A stretch of 64,000 bases of DNA, taken from the NCBI GenBank assembly GCA_945897885.1, contig CAMDGU010000001.1, positions 108,847 to 172,846 on the forward strand. The letters run 5' to 3'. This stretch comes from Chitinophaga pinensis (lineage in GTDB: Bacteria > Bacteroidota > Bacteroidia > NS11-12g > UBA9320). The notes beneath the pieces were generated by a model, which made no database searches, was not told where the DNA came from, and saw only the letters and a program-made list of their open reading frames with translations. Below, piece after piece: positions 1 through 8,507 of this stretch. Numbering within the stretch: the stretch's first letter is position 1; each line of letters starts with the position of its first letter. Both the position numbers and the translations under genes were made by a program.

Positions 1-932
1 GAATTGCTATCGTAAACTGCAATATCGTAAATAACGCTATTTTTATCAGAGGCTTTAATACAAAAGAAGCTTTTATCGTTCCCCTTTTTATCCCAAACAA
101 ATATAGCGCCTGTGGCAGTTTGTGGATTGCGCATAGTTTGGCCTTTAAATGTAAATGTCGTCGAACTTGATGCTGTCCAATAGGTGGCTGCATAAACATT
201 CTCATGAATATCAACCTTTATATTATACACTAAAAGACCTGAATAGGGCAAAGTACTCGTCCATTCCAATTTCTTTCCTGATCTTGAAAATTTGAAAATA
301 ATATTCCTGGCACCTGAAGTGGATGAACCTATATTATTCGTACCGCTAGAATCATACACTTGTACTTGTCCAGTATAGGCATTTACAAGGTACAAATTAT
401 CATTTTTGTCAGATGCTAATATTCTTCCAACATTAAAACCGTAAAAAACGCCATCAATCAAATGGTTTCCATTTATTAATTTTCCGGTATCGTTAAATTC
501 CAAGAGATAAAATGCATAATTAGTACCCGATCCATTTCGTTTTAAAGTATCAGATCCTACCAGGATTGATGGTCCTGAGGCTGTTACAAGAACAATAAGA
601 TTACCTTTGCTATTAAATTTGGAATCAAGCGTATACAAATCCTGTCTTATTCCTTCAATAACTTTATACCACAGTACCTTACCTTCCGAATTTTGTTTTA
701 AAACCAGGCCAGATTGATAATTATTTTTAGTTACAGTAATGGATTTAAATTTTATTTGATCCTTAAAATAAAACGAAGCATATTGATTTCCGGAAGAATC
801 CACACTCAAGGATACTGGAGCCTGTATATTTTGTCCTTGAAAAAAATTAACCCACTCAAATTTTTGGGCTTGGCTGTTTATTGAAATAGCCCAAAATAGA
901 AATAGAGTAAATATATTTTTAATTCTTTCCAA
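1..932 (-). CDS. Secreted beta-propeller-like protein, 3' end cut by window edge
   Basis: This ORF is missing from the track because it runs off the left edge without a stop and has no ATG. In frame it opens after a TGA near 974 and the best start is TTG at 932, giving a signal peptide (LERIKNIFTLFLFW...INSQAQ) and then mature protein starting KFEWVNFF. The body has a recurring pattern in which a hydrophobic beta-strand follows D-x-x-G/E-N-x-Y (VDSSGNQY, SDKNDNLYL, DIHENVYA), as in SBBP/NHL-type propeller repeats of Bacteroidota surface proteins. About 310 residues are visible; any sorting domain lies outside. A TAtaTTTG promoter sits 40 nt upstream. The function is unknown; the repeat assignment is by eye. 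Confidence 0.72.
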   Translation of the reverse strand, partial: MERIKNIFTLFLFWAISINSQAQKFEWVNFFQGQNIQAPVSLSVDSSGNQYASFYFKDQIKFKSITVTKNNYQSGLVLKQNSEGKVLWYKVIEGIRQDLYTLDSKFNSKGNLIVLVTASGPSILVGSDTLKRNGSGTNYAFYLLEFNDTGKLINGNHLIDGVFYGFNVGRILASDKNDNLYLVNAYTGQVQVYDSSGTNNIGSSTSGARNIIFKFSRSGKKLEWTSTLPYSGLLVYNIKVDIHENVYAATYWTASSSTTFTFKGQTMRNPQTATGAIFVWDKKGNDKSFFCIKASDKNSVIYDIAVYDSN

Positions 933-972
933 GCTAAAAGGATAGTGGTTTAAAATCTGGCTTCCTGTTTTT

Positions 973-980
973 CAAATATA
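973..980 (-). promoter_or_regulatory. Bacteroidota -7 element for the partial secreted protein
   Basis: TAtaTTTG read on the minus strand, 40 nt upstream of the TTG start at 932. It matches the TAnnTTTG consensus of the primary sigma factor in this phylum and supports the TTG start. Confidence 0.5.
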
Positions 981-1122
981 AGGTTATTTTTTGATGACAT
1001 AAAAGTGAGATTTTACAACCATATTTTTTGAATTATTATAACACTTTTCCAACCTTTTAGTTTTAATATTCGTATTTAGTTGTAAAAGAATAATAACTAT
1101 GAAGTATTCTCAAATAAAAATT

Positions 1123-1130
1123 TACTTTTG
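1123..1130 (+). promoter_or_regulatory. -7 promoter element of the riboswitch leader
   Basis: TActTTTG lies just ahead of the predicted riboswitch, so transcription should begin around 1135 and include the whole aptamer. No clear -33 TTTG box is seen at the expected spacing. Confidence 0.55.
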
Positions 1131-1137
1131 CCATTGA

Positions 1138-1332
1138 TTTTGGGTTTGGCATTTTAGCAAATGCTGAATTAAAAGGGAATCCGGTGAAAATCCGGAACAT
1201 TGCCCGATGCTGTAAGCTCCGTCAATGTTTTTTACATTCAAAGCCACTGATTTATTACCGTTGCTTTAAAGCAACGGCAAAAGATTGGGAAGGCAGTAAA
1301 AAACAGGAGTAAGTCAGAAAACCTACCACAAT
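1138..1332 (+). promoter_or_regulatory. Cobalamin (adenosylcobalamin-type) riboswitch
   Basis: The order of conserved blocks matches the B12 aptamer: AAAAGGGAATCCGGTGAAAA, then TCCGGAAC, then GCCCGATGCTGTAA, then GCCACTG, a variable stem (CCGTTGCTTTAAAGCAACGG), GGGAAGGC, and finally the B12 box region AGGAGTAAGTCAGAAAACCT. Downstream, two possible expression-platform hairpins are visible: AGCTTT...AAAGCT (1348-1367) and an imperfect stem ending in a T-run near 1395-1403, which would fit a terminator formed when ligand is bound. The only gene directly downstream is the DUF4465 protein at 1505. The rest of the leader to 1504 holds no ORF. The aptamer call is secure from the motifs; the exact ends and the mechanism (terminator versus translation block) are inferred. 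Confidence 0.93.
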
Positions 1333-1504
1333 CAAACATATTTTAGAAGCTTTCGGGAACAAAAGCTGAAAAGGTCTGATACTTTGTATTATTAGTCTTT
1401 TTTGGATTTTAGTTAGCTAAAGCAGTTATTAGGTTAATGAGTTATCAAGTTATTTTAAACTCACCCTCTAATTACGCAATAAATAATAACTTAATAATAA
1501 AAAA

Positions 1505-3163
1505 ATGTATAAATCAATTTTAACTCTTTTAGTAATTGTGGCTTTTTGTATCTCTGCATTGGCACAAAATGAAATGCGTACCAATGTGTCAACCTTTGAT
1601 GTGATTCCATTAAAGTCAAATGGATATTACAATGGTAGCGACCTGAAAGGTGGCTTTTGGAACGGACATTTTGAGTATAAAAATACTTATGACACCGCAT
1701 GGAAAGTATGGACGGGAATATCAGTTTCGAATATGACAGATACGATTACTAATAGTTTTACCAATGAATATAGTAGTATAACTGGTGGTGGAATTAATGG
1801 TACAAAAAATTATGCGGTTTGTTTTTTAGGAGGAACTATAGTACCTGAAAAAACTACCAAACTAACAGGATTTTATGTAACCAACACCACTTATGCCTAT
1901 AAAACAATTAAAGCAGGTTCGGCATTTTCTAAAAAGTTTGGAGGAACTTCAGGAAACGATAAAGATTGGTATAGACTAAAGGTGATAAGCTATTCGGGAG
2001 CCAATAAATCAGATTCTATGTTGTTTTATTTAGCCGATTTTCAGAATGATGATAATTCAAAGGATTATATTTTGAATAAATGGACGTGGGTTGATTTAGG
2101 AAATTTTAAAGCCTCTGACAGTTTAATTCTTTCGTTCGAATCCAGTGATGTGGGGTCATTTGGCATTAATACACCAACTTATGTAGCTATTGATGATTTT
2201 AATGCCGTCGCTTCTACAGATTTAAATATGAACCCGGGGTTATTTTTTAATAATTCTGAATTTTTTACAAAAGGCAATGTTTGGGATGGGCAAAATGATA
2301 CTTCAGGAGGTTTTGCATATGGTAAATTGTATTTTGAAAACAGCTACAACACACAATGGGGGTCGTTTAGTGGTTGGGCAGTTAGCAAAAATATTGATAC
2401 CACAAAATCGGGATATGATGCACAATACAGTGCAATAACTGCCAACGGGGCAAGTACAAAATTTTATAAGGATAGCAGTTTTGCCGTTTCTTACGGGCGA
2501 AGCGTTATTCGTTTGCCATATAAACGAGGAGGTTGGCCAGTAACCTACTTTAGATTTTCATACACGAATAATACGTATACCTATAAATCAATGAAATATG
2601 GAGATGGATTTAGTAAAAAATTTGGCGGACCAATGGGAACCGAGCCCGATTTTTTAAGACTATTTGTTATCGGTTATGACGATAACAATATTCCGGTAGA
2701 TACTTTGGGATTGGATGATATGAATGATGAAATGGCTTTGGCAGATTTTAGGATGAACCGAAGCTATTTAAATAAAAACTGGACTCCTTACATTAGCCGT
2801 GGATTTAAAAAGAACATTGTTCGTATGGAGTTTCAATTAGAATCAACCGATGTAGGTACTTTTGGAATGAATACCCCGGCCTATTTTTGTTTGGATAATT
2901 TATTCGAAGTTCCTATTGAATCAGTTAGTAAATCGGATAAGGGAATGATAAAGGTTTATCCTAATCCGGCTTCAAATTTTATTATTGCTGATGTTCAAAA
3001 TGCGCAAGCTTATGAAATAATAGACCTTGCCGGTCGCCAATTTTTAGTAAATGAAAATCCTGATTCTAATAAAATTGATATTTCAGAATTGCCCAATGGT
3101 ATTTATTGCTTAAAGGTAAAGGCCAATGAAAGGATATATACTTCTAGGTTTGTAAAGTTGTAA
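1505..3163 (+). CDS. T9SS-exported protein with two tandem DUF4465 domains, probable corrinoid-binding surface protein
   Basis: 552 residues: signal peptide (residues 1-20, ...CISALAQ), DUF4465 domain 1 (about 25-237), DUF4465 domain 2 (about 245-472), and a type A sorting domain (KVYPNPASN near 484 to the end ...SRFVKL). The copies share family motifs: TNTTYAYKTI / TNNTYTYKSM, FSKKFGG, and SSDVGSFGINTPTY / STDVGTFGMNTPAY. A cobalamin riboswitch heads the transcript. DUF4465 proteins recur in corrinoid-riboswitch loci; as far as I recall, BtuH of gut Bacteroides, a surface lipoprotein that binds B12, belongs here. This protein differs by having two copies and a T9SS anchor in place of a lipid anchor. 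The domain and riboswitch are seen; B12 binding is inferred. No TonB receptor lies beside it. Confidence 0.88.
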   Translation: MYKSILTLLVIVAFCISALAQNEMRTNVSTFDVIPLKSNGYYNGSDLKGGFWNGHFEYKNTYDTAWKVWTGISVSNMTDTITNSFTNEYSSITGGGINGTKNYAVCFLGGTIVPEKTTKLTGFYVTNTTYAYKTIKAGSAFSKKFGGTSGNDKDWYRLKVISYSGANKSDSMLFYLADFQNDDNSKDYILNKWTWVDLGNFKASDSLILSFESSDVGSFGINTPTYVAIDDFNAVASTDLNMNPGLFFNNSEFFTKGNVWDGQNDTSGGFAYGKLYFENSYNTQWGSFSGWAVSKNIDTTKSGYDAQYSAITANGASTKFYKDSSFAVSYGRSVIRLPYKRGGWPVTYFRFSYTNNTYTYKSMKYGDGFSKKFGGPMGTEPDFLRLFVIGYDDNNIPVDTLGLDDMNDEMALADFRMNRSYLNKNWTPYISRGFKKNIVRMEFQLESTDVGTFGMNTPAYFCLDNLFEVPIESVSKSDKGMIKVYPNPASNFIIADVQNAQAYEIIDLAGRQFLVNENPDSNKIDISELPNGIYCLKVKANERIYTSRFVKL

Positions 3164-3181
3164 GCTATTTCAGAGTTTGTA

Positions 3182-3241
3182 ATTTCGAGGTACGAGGAAT
3201 CTCAGCTCCTTAGATTAGATTCCTCCTATCGTCGGAATGAC
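3182..3241. repeat. Interspersed palindromic repeat (CATTCCGA/GAGGAATCT family)
   Basis: Imperfect inverted repeat: left arm TTTCGAGGTACGAGGAATCT, right arm AGATTCCTCCTATCGTCGGAATGAC. Related copies occur at 54244-54297 and, as a half copy, at 57543-57566. It sits between a stop codon and the next promoter and may act as a transcription terminator or simply be a dispersed repeat. Confidence 0.6.
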
Positions 3242-3273
3242 AAAAACAAAAATAAATTTAGCATTACATAAGT

Positions 3274-3281
3274 TACCTTTG
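3274..3281 (+). promoter_or_regulatory. -7 promoter element, 8 nt before a TTG start
   Basis: TAccTTTG with only 8 nt to the TTG start at 3290. It gives the ABC transporter its own promoter separate from the riboswitch unit and implies an almost leaderless mRNA. Confidence 0.6.
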
Positions 3282-3289
3282 CCACCGAT

Positions 3290-5113
3290 TTGAAAAATAT
3301 TCGTTACCTCTTTTCGTTTTCCAATAAGTTTCCGATGCACAGGCTTAGGTTTGCAAGCTTCAATATTCTTGCATCCTTGTTTGGAGCCTTTTCCATCATG
3401 ACGGTGGTACCTTTTTTACAAATTATTTTTAATTTAAATCCATCATCAGCCAATCAAAAACCATCTTTGGCCGGCCAAGTGGGTTTGGTAAATGAGGCAA
3501 ATGCCTGGCTAAAGTTGCAAATTATAGAATGGGGAAGTTTTTATTCGCTTGTATTTTTTTCCTGCATGCTGGTTGTTATGTTTTTGCTAAAAAATTTAAG
3601 CTTGTTCATAGCATTTACCGGGTTATCACACATGCGGGCCGGAATATCAAGTCATTTGCGTGAGCTTATGTTTCACAAACTTTTAAAACTTCCAATGAGT
3701 TTTTATTCTTCTGAACGAAAGGGGGATTTAATAACCCGCGCTACCAACGATGTTCGCGAAGTTGAATGGAGTTTTATAGGTGTTTTGGAAATGGTTTTAA
3801 AACATCCGTTTATGCTGCTTATTCCCTTTGGTTTGTTGTTTTATATCAGTTGGCAACTCACTCTTTTTGTTTTAATAGTATTGCCAATAAGCGGTTATGT
3901 TATAAGCCGGCTTGCAAAAAAATTGAAAAAAGCAGCCCGTTTGGGAACTGAAAAATTGGGAGATGTAATTTCTCAATTTGAAGAAACCTTGGGTGGAATA
4001 AAAATTATTAAAGCTTTTAATGCAGAGGGAAAAAGTTCATCCCATTTTGACGAAAAGAACAACGACCATTTTCGATTAACAAAAAAAGTTTTGAAACGGG
4101 AGTATGCTGCATCTCCTCTTAGTGAGTTTATGGGTTCCATTGTTATGTCATCAATTTTAGTATTTGCTGGAAGATTAATTTTAAACAATAATTTTGGGTT
4201 AAGTGGTGAAATGTTCATTATGTACATTGCTATGTTTAGCCAGTTAATACCCCCGGCAAAGGCTTTGAGCGAAAGTTATTTCAGACTCGAAAAAGGAATG
4301 GCATCTATGGAAAGAATTAATGAGGTGCTTCAGGCCGAGGATGGTATTCATGAAATGCCTGATACGTTAGAAGTTCAAGATTTTAAAGAGAGCATTGTTT
4401 TTAAGAATGTTTCATTTCACTACAATCCGGGAACTCCAATTCTTAAAGAAATTAATTTAGTTATTCATAAAGGAGAAAAAGTAGCATTGGTTGGAAGTTC
4501 CGGAGCAGGAAAGTCTACTTTGGCTGATTTGGTATTGCGGTTTCATGACCCGGTTTCAGGTGAAATTCTTTATGACGGTGTAGATATTAAAAAAATGTCG
4601 CTAAGAGGGTATCGAAATAAACTCGCGGTTGTTACCCAAGAGCCAATATTATTTAATGATAGTGTGGAAAGTAATTTAAAGTTAGGGAATCCTTATGCTA
4701 CCGATGAGCAAATGATAGAGGTCGCCAAACAAGCCAATGCCCATTCATTTATTGAACCTTTGGAAGACGGTTATCAATCCATAGTGGGGGAGAGGGGAGG
4801 CAAACTTTCGGGTGGACAAAAGCAACGATTAACCATAGCACGAGCTATACTTAGTAATCCTGAAATACTTGTATTAGATGAGGCCACTTCCGCTTTGGAT
4901 TCAGAATCAGAAAAACTAGTGAATGATGCCCTTGAAAAATTGATGGAGAATCGCACCTCTATAATTATTGCTCACCGATTAAGCACTATTCAAAATGCTG
5001 ATAAAATAGTAGTGATGGAACATGGAAGAATAGTAGAAATAGGAACACATACCGATTTAATAAAGAAAGAAGGGATTTATTATTCGTTGTATAAGCTGCA
5101 AAGTTTGGGGTAA
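3290..5113 (+). CDS. MsbA-like ABC exporter (fused permease and ATPase)
   Basis: 607 residues. The N-terminal exporter transmembrane domain (about 15-330, six helices) is followed by an ATPase domain (about 360-600) with Walker A GSSGAGKST, signature LSGGQKQR, Walker B ILVLDEATS and H-loop IIAHRLST. A homodimer in the inner membrane is expected, driving export of lipid or another hydrophobic substrate. Length and order match MsbA/LmrA-type half transporters. The start is TTG, 8 nt after the promoter; ATG alternatives lie inside the first helix region. The substrate cannot be told from sequence. The next gene is convergent, 8 bp away. Confidence 0.9.
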   Translation: MKNIRYLFSFSNKFPMHRLRFASFNILASLFGAFSIMTVVPFLQIIFNLNPSSANQKPSLAGQVGLVNEANAWLKLQIIEWGSFYSLVFFSCMLVVMFLLKNLSLFIAFTGLSHMRAGISSHLRELMFHKLLKLPMSFYSSERKGDLITRATNDVREVEWSFIGVLEMVLKHPFMLLIPFGLLFYISWQLTLFVLIVLPISGYVISRLAKKLKKAARLGTEKLGDVISQFEETLGGIKIIKAFNAEGKSSSHFDEKNNDHFRLTKKVLKREYAASPLSEFMGSIVMSSILVFAGRLILNNNFGLSGEMFIMYIAMFSQLIPPAKALSESYFRLEKGMASMERINEVLQAEDGIHEMPDTLEVQDFKESIVFKNVSFHYNPGTPILKEINLVIHKGEKVALVGSSGAGKSTLADLVLRFHDPVSGEILYDGVDIKKMSLRGYRNKLAVVTQEPILFNDSVESNLKLGNPYATDEQMIEVAKQANAHSFIEPLEDGYQSIVGERGGKLSGGQKQRLTIARAILSNPEILVLDEATSALDSESEKLVNDALEKLMENRTSIIIAHRLSTIQNADKIVVMEHGRIVEIGTHTDLIKKEGIYYSLYKLQSLG

Positions 5114-5121
5114 GAGTTTCT

Positions 5122-6567
5122 CTATCCCCTCGCTCTGTTCAGCCTGTCATTTATTGCCGGTCCCAATCCATTGGGAGGGAAATTTTCCGTAATAATTAGT
5201 TCCAAATTTAAATTATCCAGCTCACGCATGGCAGCAAAAAGATTATGTGCTGCTTCTTCCGTTGATTTATTTTGAGATAATACTCTTTGGTTTTCTATAG
5301 GTAAAAAAACAAATGGGGCATGGAATGTAATGGATCCAGTTTTTGTAATATCAATTGTGTTAAAATCAATTTCGGTGATAAGTTTTAAAGGCGTACGGGT
5401 GGCATAATGCTTATCCAATTGCCCGGGTGAATTGGGTTTAGAATGGGAGGCTATATTTAGAGAAACTTTCCCTATGCAGTTTTCAATAGCTTCAATACTT
5501 AATCCCCCAAGTCTCAAAATGGTCGCATTTTCTTCGTCTTCAAACATAACAATCGTAGATTCAAGACCAACTTCGCATGGTCCTCCATCCAATATATAGG
5601 AAACTTTATCTCCTAATTGTTCTTTCACATGCTTTGCTGTGGTTGGGCTTACATATCCAAAAGGGTTAGCACTGGGAGCTGCCAATGGAAAAGGAAGTTG
5701 TTTTAATAAATTTAACGTTAGGGGATGATTGGGAACTCGCAATCCTACGAATTGTAAACCTGAGGTAACCATGTCGGAAATTATTTCGCTTTTGGGCAGT
5801 ATTAGCGTTAAAGGTCCAGGCCAGAAGGCTTCCGCAAGTTTGTGTGCTTTTTCAGAAAATGAGGTTGTGTACTTACCTACTTCCTTTATGTCAGAAATAT
5901 GAACTATTAACGGATCAAAAAATGGACGGTTTTTAATTTTAAAACTATCAGTAACAGCTTCTTCGTTCAGAGCATTAGCTGCCAATCCGTAAACCGTTTC
6001 CGTTGGGATGGCTACAACATTACCTAACATTAGCAAACGAACTGCTAAACTTATTTGAGAAGTTTCATCTTTTGGCTCTAACTGTTGGTTTGCAGGGATT
6101 AGTATCGGGGTAATGTCTGAATTTAGGTGGTCTTCACTTGCTTCAAAATTATCAGAATTTTGTGTCAAAGCCTTGTCCCCCTTCGAAGGGGGTTGGGGGA
6201 TGATTTTATCACCATTAATCCAGTTTTCAATTCTTAATCCTACATTATGAATGTCGTTCATTACCTCTTCATCCTTAAATCTTAAAATGGAATACCCTAA
6301 TTCATTTAGCCTTTTCTCCCTTACATTATCTTTAATATAAATTTTTTCAATACCATGCGAACAACCATCTACCTCAATAATCAACTTTAAATCTCTACAA
6401 AAAAAATCAGCAATGTATTTGTCTATTGACCTTTGTCTTAAAAACGAAAAACCTTGCATTTGTTTGTTTCTTAGCAATTCGCACCACAATCTTACTTCAG
6501 CTTTAGTGCTGTGGTTTCGATGCGATTGGGCAAACTTTTTTAGGTTCTTGTTGTAATGGTGAAACAT
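5122..6567 (-). CDS. DUF559 endonuclease-like domain fused to Sua5/YrdC threonylcarbamoyl-AMP synthase
   Basis: 481 residues. Residues 1-118 are a DUF559 (VSR-like fold) module, with TKAEVRLW, FLRQ, IADFFC and the acidic IIEVDGCSHG motif. A linker (PQPPSKGDKA) is encoded by a C/G-rich repeat. From about 170 the protein is Sua5: VAIPTETVYGLAANAL, DPLIVHI, PSANPFG, then the C-terminal Sua5 domain ending AINDRLNRARG. Sua5 makes L-threonylcarbamoyl-AMP for t6A37 of ANN-decoding tRNAs and is normally essential, about 320-350 residues. A TTG at 6168 in frame just after the linker could give a stand-alone Sua5 of 348 residues. I think the nuclease module was inserted at the 5' end of sua5. Whether cells make the fusion or an internally initiated Sua5 is open. 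Confidence 0.85.
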   Translation of the reverse strand: MFHHYNKNLKKFAQSHRNHSTKAEVRLWCELLRNKQMQGFSFLRQRSIDKYIADFFCRDLKLIIEVDGCSHGIEKIYIKDNVREKRLNELGYSILRFKDEEVMNDIHNVGLRIENWINGDKIIPQPPSKGDKALTQNSDNFEASEDHLNSDITPILIPANQQLEPKDETSQISLAVRLLMLGNVVAIPTETVYGLAANALNEEAVTDSFKIKNRPFFDPLIVHISDIKEVGKYTTSFSEKAHKLAEAFWPGPLTLILPKSEIISDMVTSGLQFVGLRVPNHPLTLNLLKQLPFPLAAPSANPFGYVSPTTAKHVKEQLGDKVSYILDGGPCEVGLESTIVMFEDEENATILRLGGLSIEAIENCIGKVSLNIASHSKPNSPGQLDKHYATRTPLKLITEIDFNTIDITKTGSITFHAPFVFLPIENQRVLSQNKSTEEAAHNLFAAMRELDNLNLELIITENFPPNGLGPAINDRLNRARG

Positions 6568-6612
6568 TGGTCGGGGAGGAAACGCATCCCCCTGCCCCCT
6601 TCCAAGGGGGAC
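6175..6612 (-). mobile_element. Inverted-repeat-bounded DUF559 module (putative mobile unit)
   Basis: Two 27-bp sequences face inward, 6175-6201 on plus and 6586-6612 on minus, and match at 24 of 27 positions (core CCCCCTTCGAAGGGGG versus CCCCCTTGGAAGGGGG, then a second G-run and AT). Between them is a 384-bp segment encoding little except the DUF559 domain. The left copy is translated in frame as PPSKGDK. No clear target duplication is visible. Related hairpins without a gene occur at 21726 and 21822. Mobility is inferred from the layout only. Confidence 0.55.
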
Positions 6613-6655
6613 GGCTGACGCATGAATAAATGAGACTGAGACAATTCCTAATTGA

Positions 6656-8020
6656 TTAAGTTCCTTTTCTCTTTAAGCTAAACTTCTCAATCTTATTGTA
6701 AAGATGGCTGCGTTGAATATCAATTTCCTGAGCTGTTTTGGCTACATTCCAAGCATTTTTCCTCAGCTTAGTATCAATAAAAACTTGTTCAGCAAAGTCT
6801 TTAAAATCTTGAAATTTTTCATATTGATTAACGATGTCTTCAAGATTTACAGATTTACCACCCATTGGGTTTGCAAAATTTATAATATCTGTTTCCGTTA
6901 TTTTATCACCACAAAGTATAACCAAACGCTCGATTACGTTTCTAAGCTCCCGAATGTTTCCACTCCAGGTTATGTTTTTTAACTCATTCATTGCTCCTGA
7001 AGTCAACTGTTTGCGGGGCATAGCGTTTTCTTCGCATATATCCGAAACAAATTTTTCTGCTAATAATGGAATGTCTTCTGTGCGTTCATTTAAGCTAGGT
7101 ACGTGAATTAAGATAACACTTAATCTGTGATATAAATCTTCTCTAAAATTGCCGGCATCTATTTCTTTTCGCAAATCTTTATTGGTAGCGGCAATTATTC
7201 TTACATTTACTTCTATTTCCTTCTCACCACCTACTCTTGTTATTTTATTTTCCTGCAAAGCCCTTAAAACTTTGGCTTGTGCCGAAAGACTCATATCGCC
7301 TATTTCATCCAAAAATATAGTTCCACCATCTGCTCTTTCAAATTGTCCAATTCGTTGTTTTATAGCAGAAGTAAAAGCTCCTTTCTCATGACCGAATAAT
7401 TCACTCTCTATCAATTCGGCGGGTATGGCAGCACAGTTTACCTCTACCATTTGCATGTTTGAGCGATTACTTTTTTCGTGAAGCCATCTTGCAACCAATT
7501 CCTTTCCGGTACCATTTTGGCCGGTTATCATAACACGGGCATCAGTTGGGGCAACTTTTTCAATGGTTTGTTTTATTTTTATAATTGCCGGTGAATCACC
7601 AATAATTTCCCGGGTTTTTGAAATTTTACGTTTTAATACTTTGGTTTCAATAACCAAATTATTTTTTTCGCAAGCATTTCTTACAGTGATTAAAAGTTTG
7701 TTTAAATCTGGTGGTTTGGCGATAAAATCATAGGCTCCACGTTTGGTAGCTTCTAATGCAGTTTCTATGGTTCCATGTCCTGAAATCATAATAAACGAAA
7801 CATCGTCAGCCACCCCTTTTACTCTTTCCAAAAGTTCAAGGCCATCAATTTTTGGCATTTTTATGTCGCAAATTGCTACATCATACTCTGTTTTGCGGAG
7901 CATGTCCAAGGCTTGCGCACCATCTTCAGCTACATCTATTTCATAGCCTTCATAGGTAAGTATTTCTTTTAGCGTTTCCCGAATACTGGCTTCGTCGTCT
8001 ACTATTAATATTCTTGACAT
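6656..8020 (-). CDS. Sigma-54-dependent response regulator (NtrC family)
   Basis: 454 residues in the standard three-part layout. The receiver (about 1-120) has acidic pocket VDDEAS and phosphoacceptor in CDIKMPK. The AAA+ domain (about 140-370) has Walker A TGQNGTGKE, the sigma-54 contact loop GAFTSA and GTIFLDEIGD. A Fis-type helix-turn-helix at the C-terminus reads NVAKTAQEIDIQRSHLYNKI. It should activate RpoN promoters when phosphorylated. No sensor kinase is adjacent, so its signal is unknown. The gene lies upstream of the sua5 fusion on the same strand, with 88 bp and one inverted repeat between them. Confidence 0.93.
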   Translation of the reverse strand: MSRILIVDDEASIRETLKEILTYEGYEIDVAEDGAQALDMLRKTEYDVAICDIKMPKIDGLELLERVKGVADDVSFIMISGHGTIETALEATKRGAYDFIAKPPDLNKLLITVRNACEKNNLVIETKVLKRKISKTREIIGDSPAIIKIKQTIEKVAPTDARVMITGQNGTGKELVARWLHEKSNRSNMQMVEVNCAAIPAELIESELFGHEKGAFTSAIKQRIGQFERADGGTIFLDEIGDMSLSAQAKVLRALQENKITRVGGEKEIEVNVRIIAATNKDLRKEIDAGNFREDLYHRLSVILIHVPSLNERTEDIPLLAEKFVSDICEENAMPRKQLTSGAMNELKNITWSGNIRELRNVIERLVILCGDKITETDIINFANPMGGKSVNLEDIVNQYEKFQDFKDFAEQVFIDTKLRKNAWNVAKTAQEIDIQRSHLYNKIEKFSLKRKGT

Positions 8021-8050
8021 TTTATTTTTATTCTATTTATTCAAAAAAAG

Positions 8051-8434
8051 TGCAAACCGATAAGCCGGGTTCTGTATCTTAACCTTTCGGTTACGATGCC
8101 TGTCATTTATCTATGCGACCTACCCTCCTTGTCTTTAACCATTACTGGCTAAATAGGGCGAGCAACCCTAAATACACGGTTTACATGGTCTTACAACGCA
8201 TAAGGTTTTTTCCAACCATACATCACTGCAAGTTGCGTGGGCTCTTACTCCGCGTTTTCATCTTTTCCTTTGTTTCTTGCGAAACGCAGGTAGTCATTTT
8301 CTGTAACACTTTCTGTTTTCGGATTTTATCCCGAAACCTTTCATTTCTAAAAGTATGCTGCTCTGTGTTGCCCGGACTTTCCTCCCTCAATAATGCCTAA
8401 ACATTACCAAAAGCGACAGGCTGGTTTGCAGAGC
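8051..8434 (-). ncRNA. rnpB: RNase P RNA (class A)
   Basis: Read on minus, the RNA begins GCTCTGCAAACC, has the hallmark GAGGAAAGTCCGGGC (CR I), a central AGAGCCCAC-like segment, GGGTAGGTCGCATAG and the 3' block ACAGAACCCGGCTTATCGGTTTGC. The 5' GCAAACC pairs with the 3' GGTTTGC to form P1. A T-run right after the 3' end (8042-8048) fits a terminator. Length about 384 nt is normal. It is the catalytic RNA that matures tRNA 5' ends. The track ORF at 8113-8400 is a shadow of this RNA. Confidence 0.95.
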
Positions 8435-8507
8435 AAAATTATAAATAAATGTATAATTTAAAAGACAAATGTGAAATAAATCTGAAAACTTTTTGTTAAT
8501 CTGATTT

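Noticed and set aside
1491-1700. 69-aa ORF on minus and similar ORFs inside larger genes
   Set aside because: Fully antisense to the DUF4465 gene with no family match or start signal.
3290-5113. ABC exporter as part of the B12-controlled operon
   Set aside because: It has its own TAccTTTG promoter 8 nt upstream, and a palindromic repeat separates it from the DUF4465 gene.
5122-6567. The DUF559-Sua5 fusion as a simple assembly error
   Set aside because: The frame is open through the repeat, and the inverted repeats give a coherent biological explanation; re-sequencing would still be useful.
8113-8400. 95-aa ORF on plus
   Set aside because: Shadow of RNase P RNA on the opposite strand.
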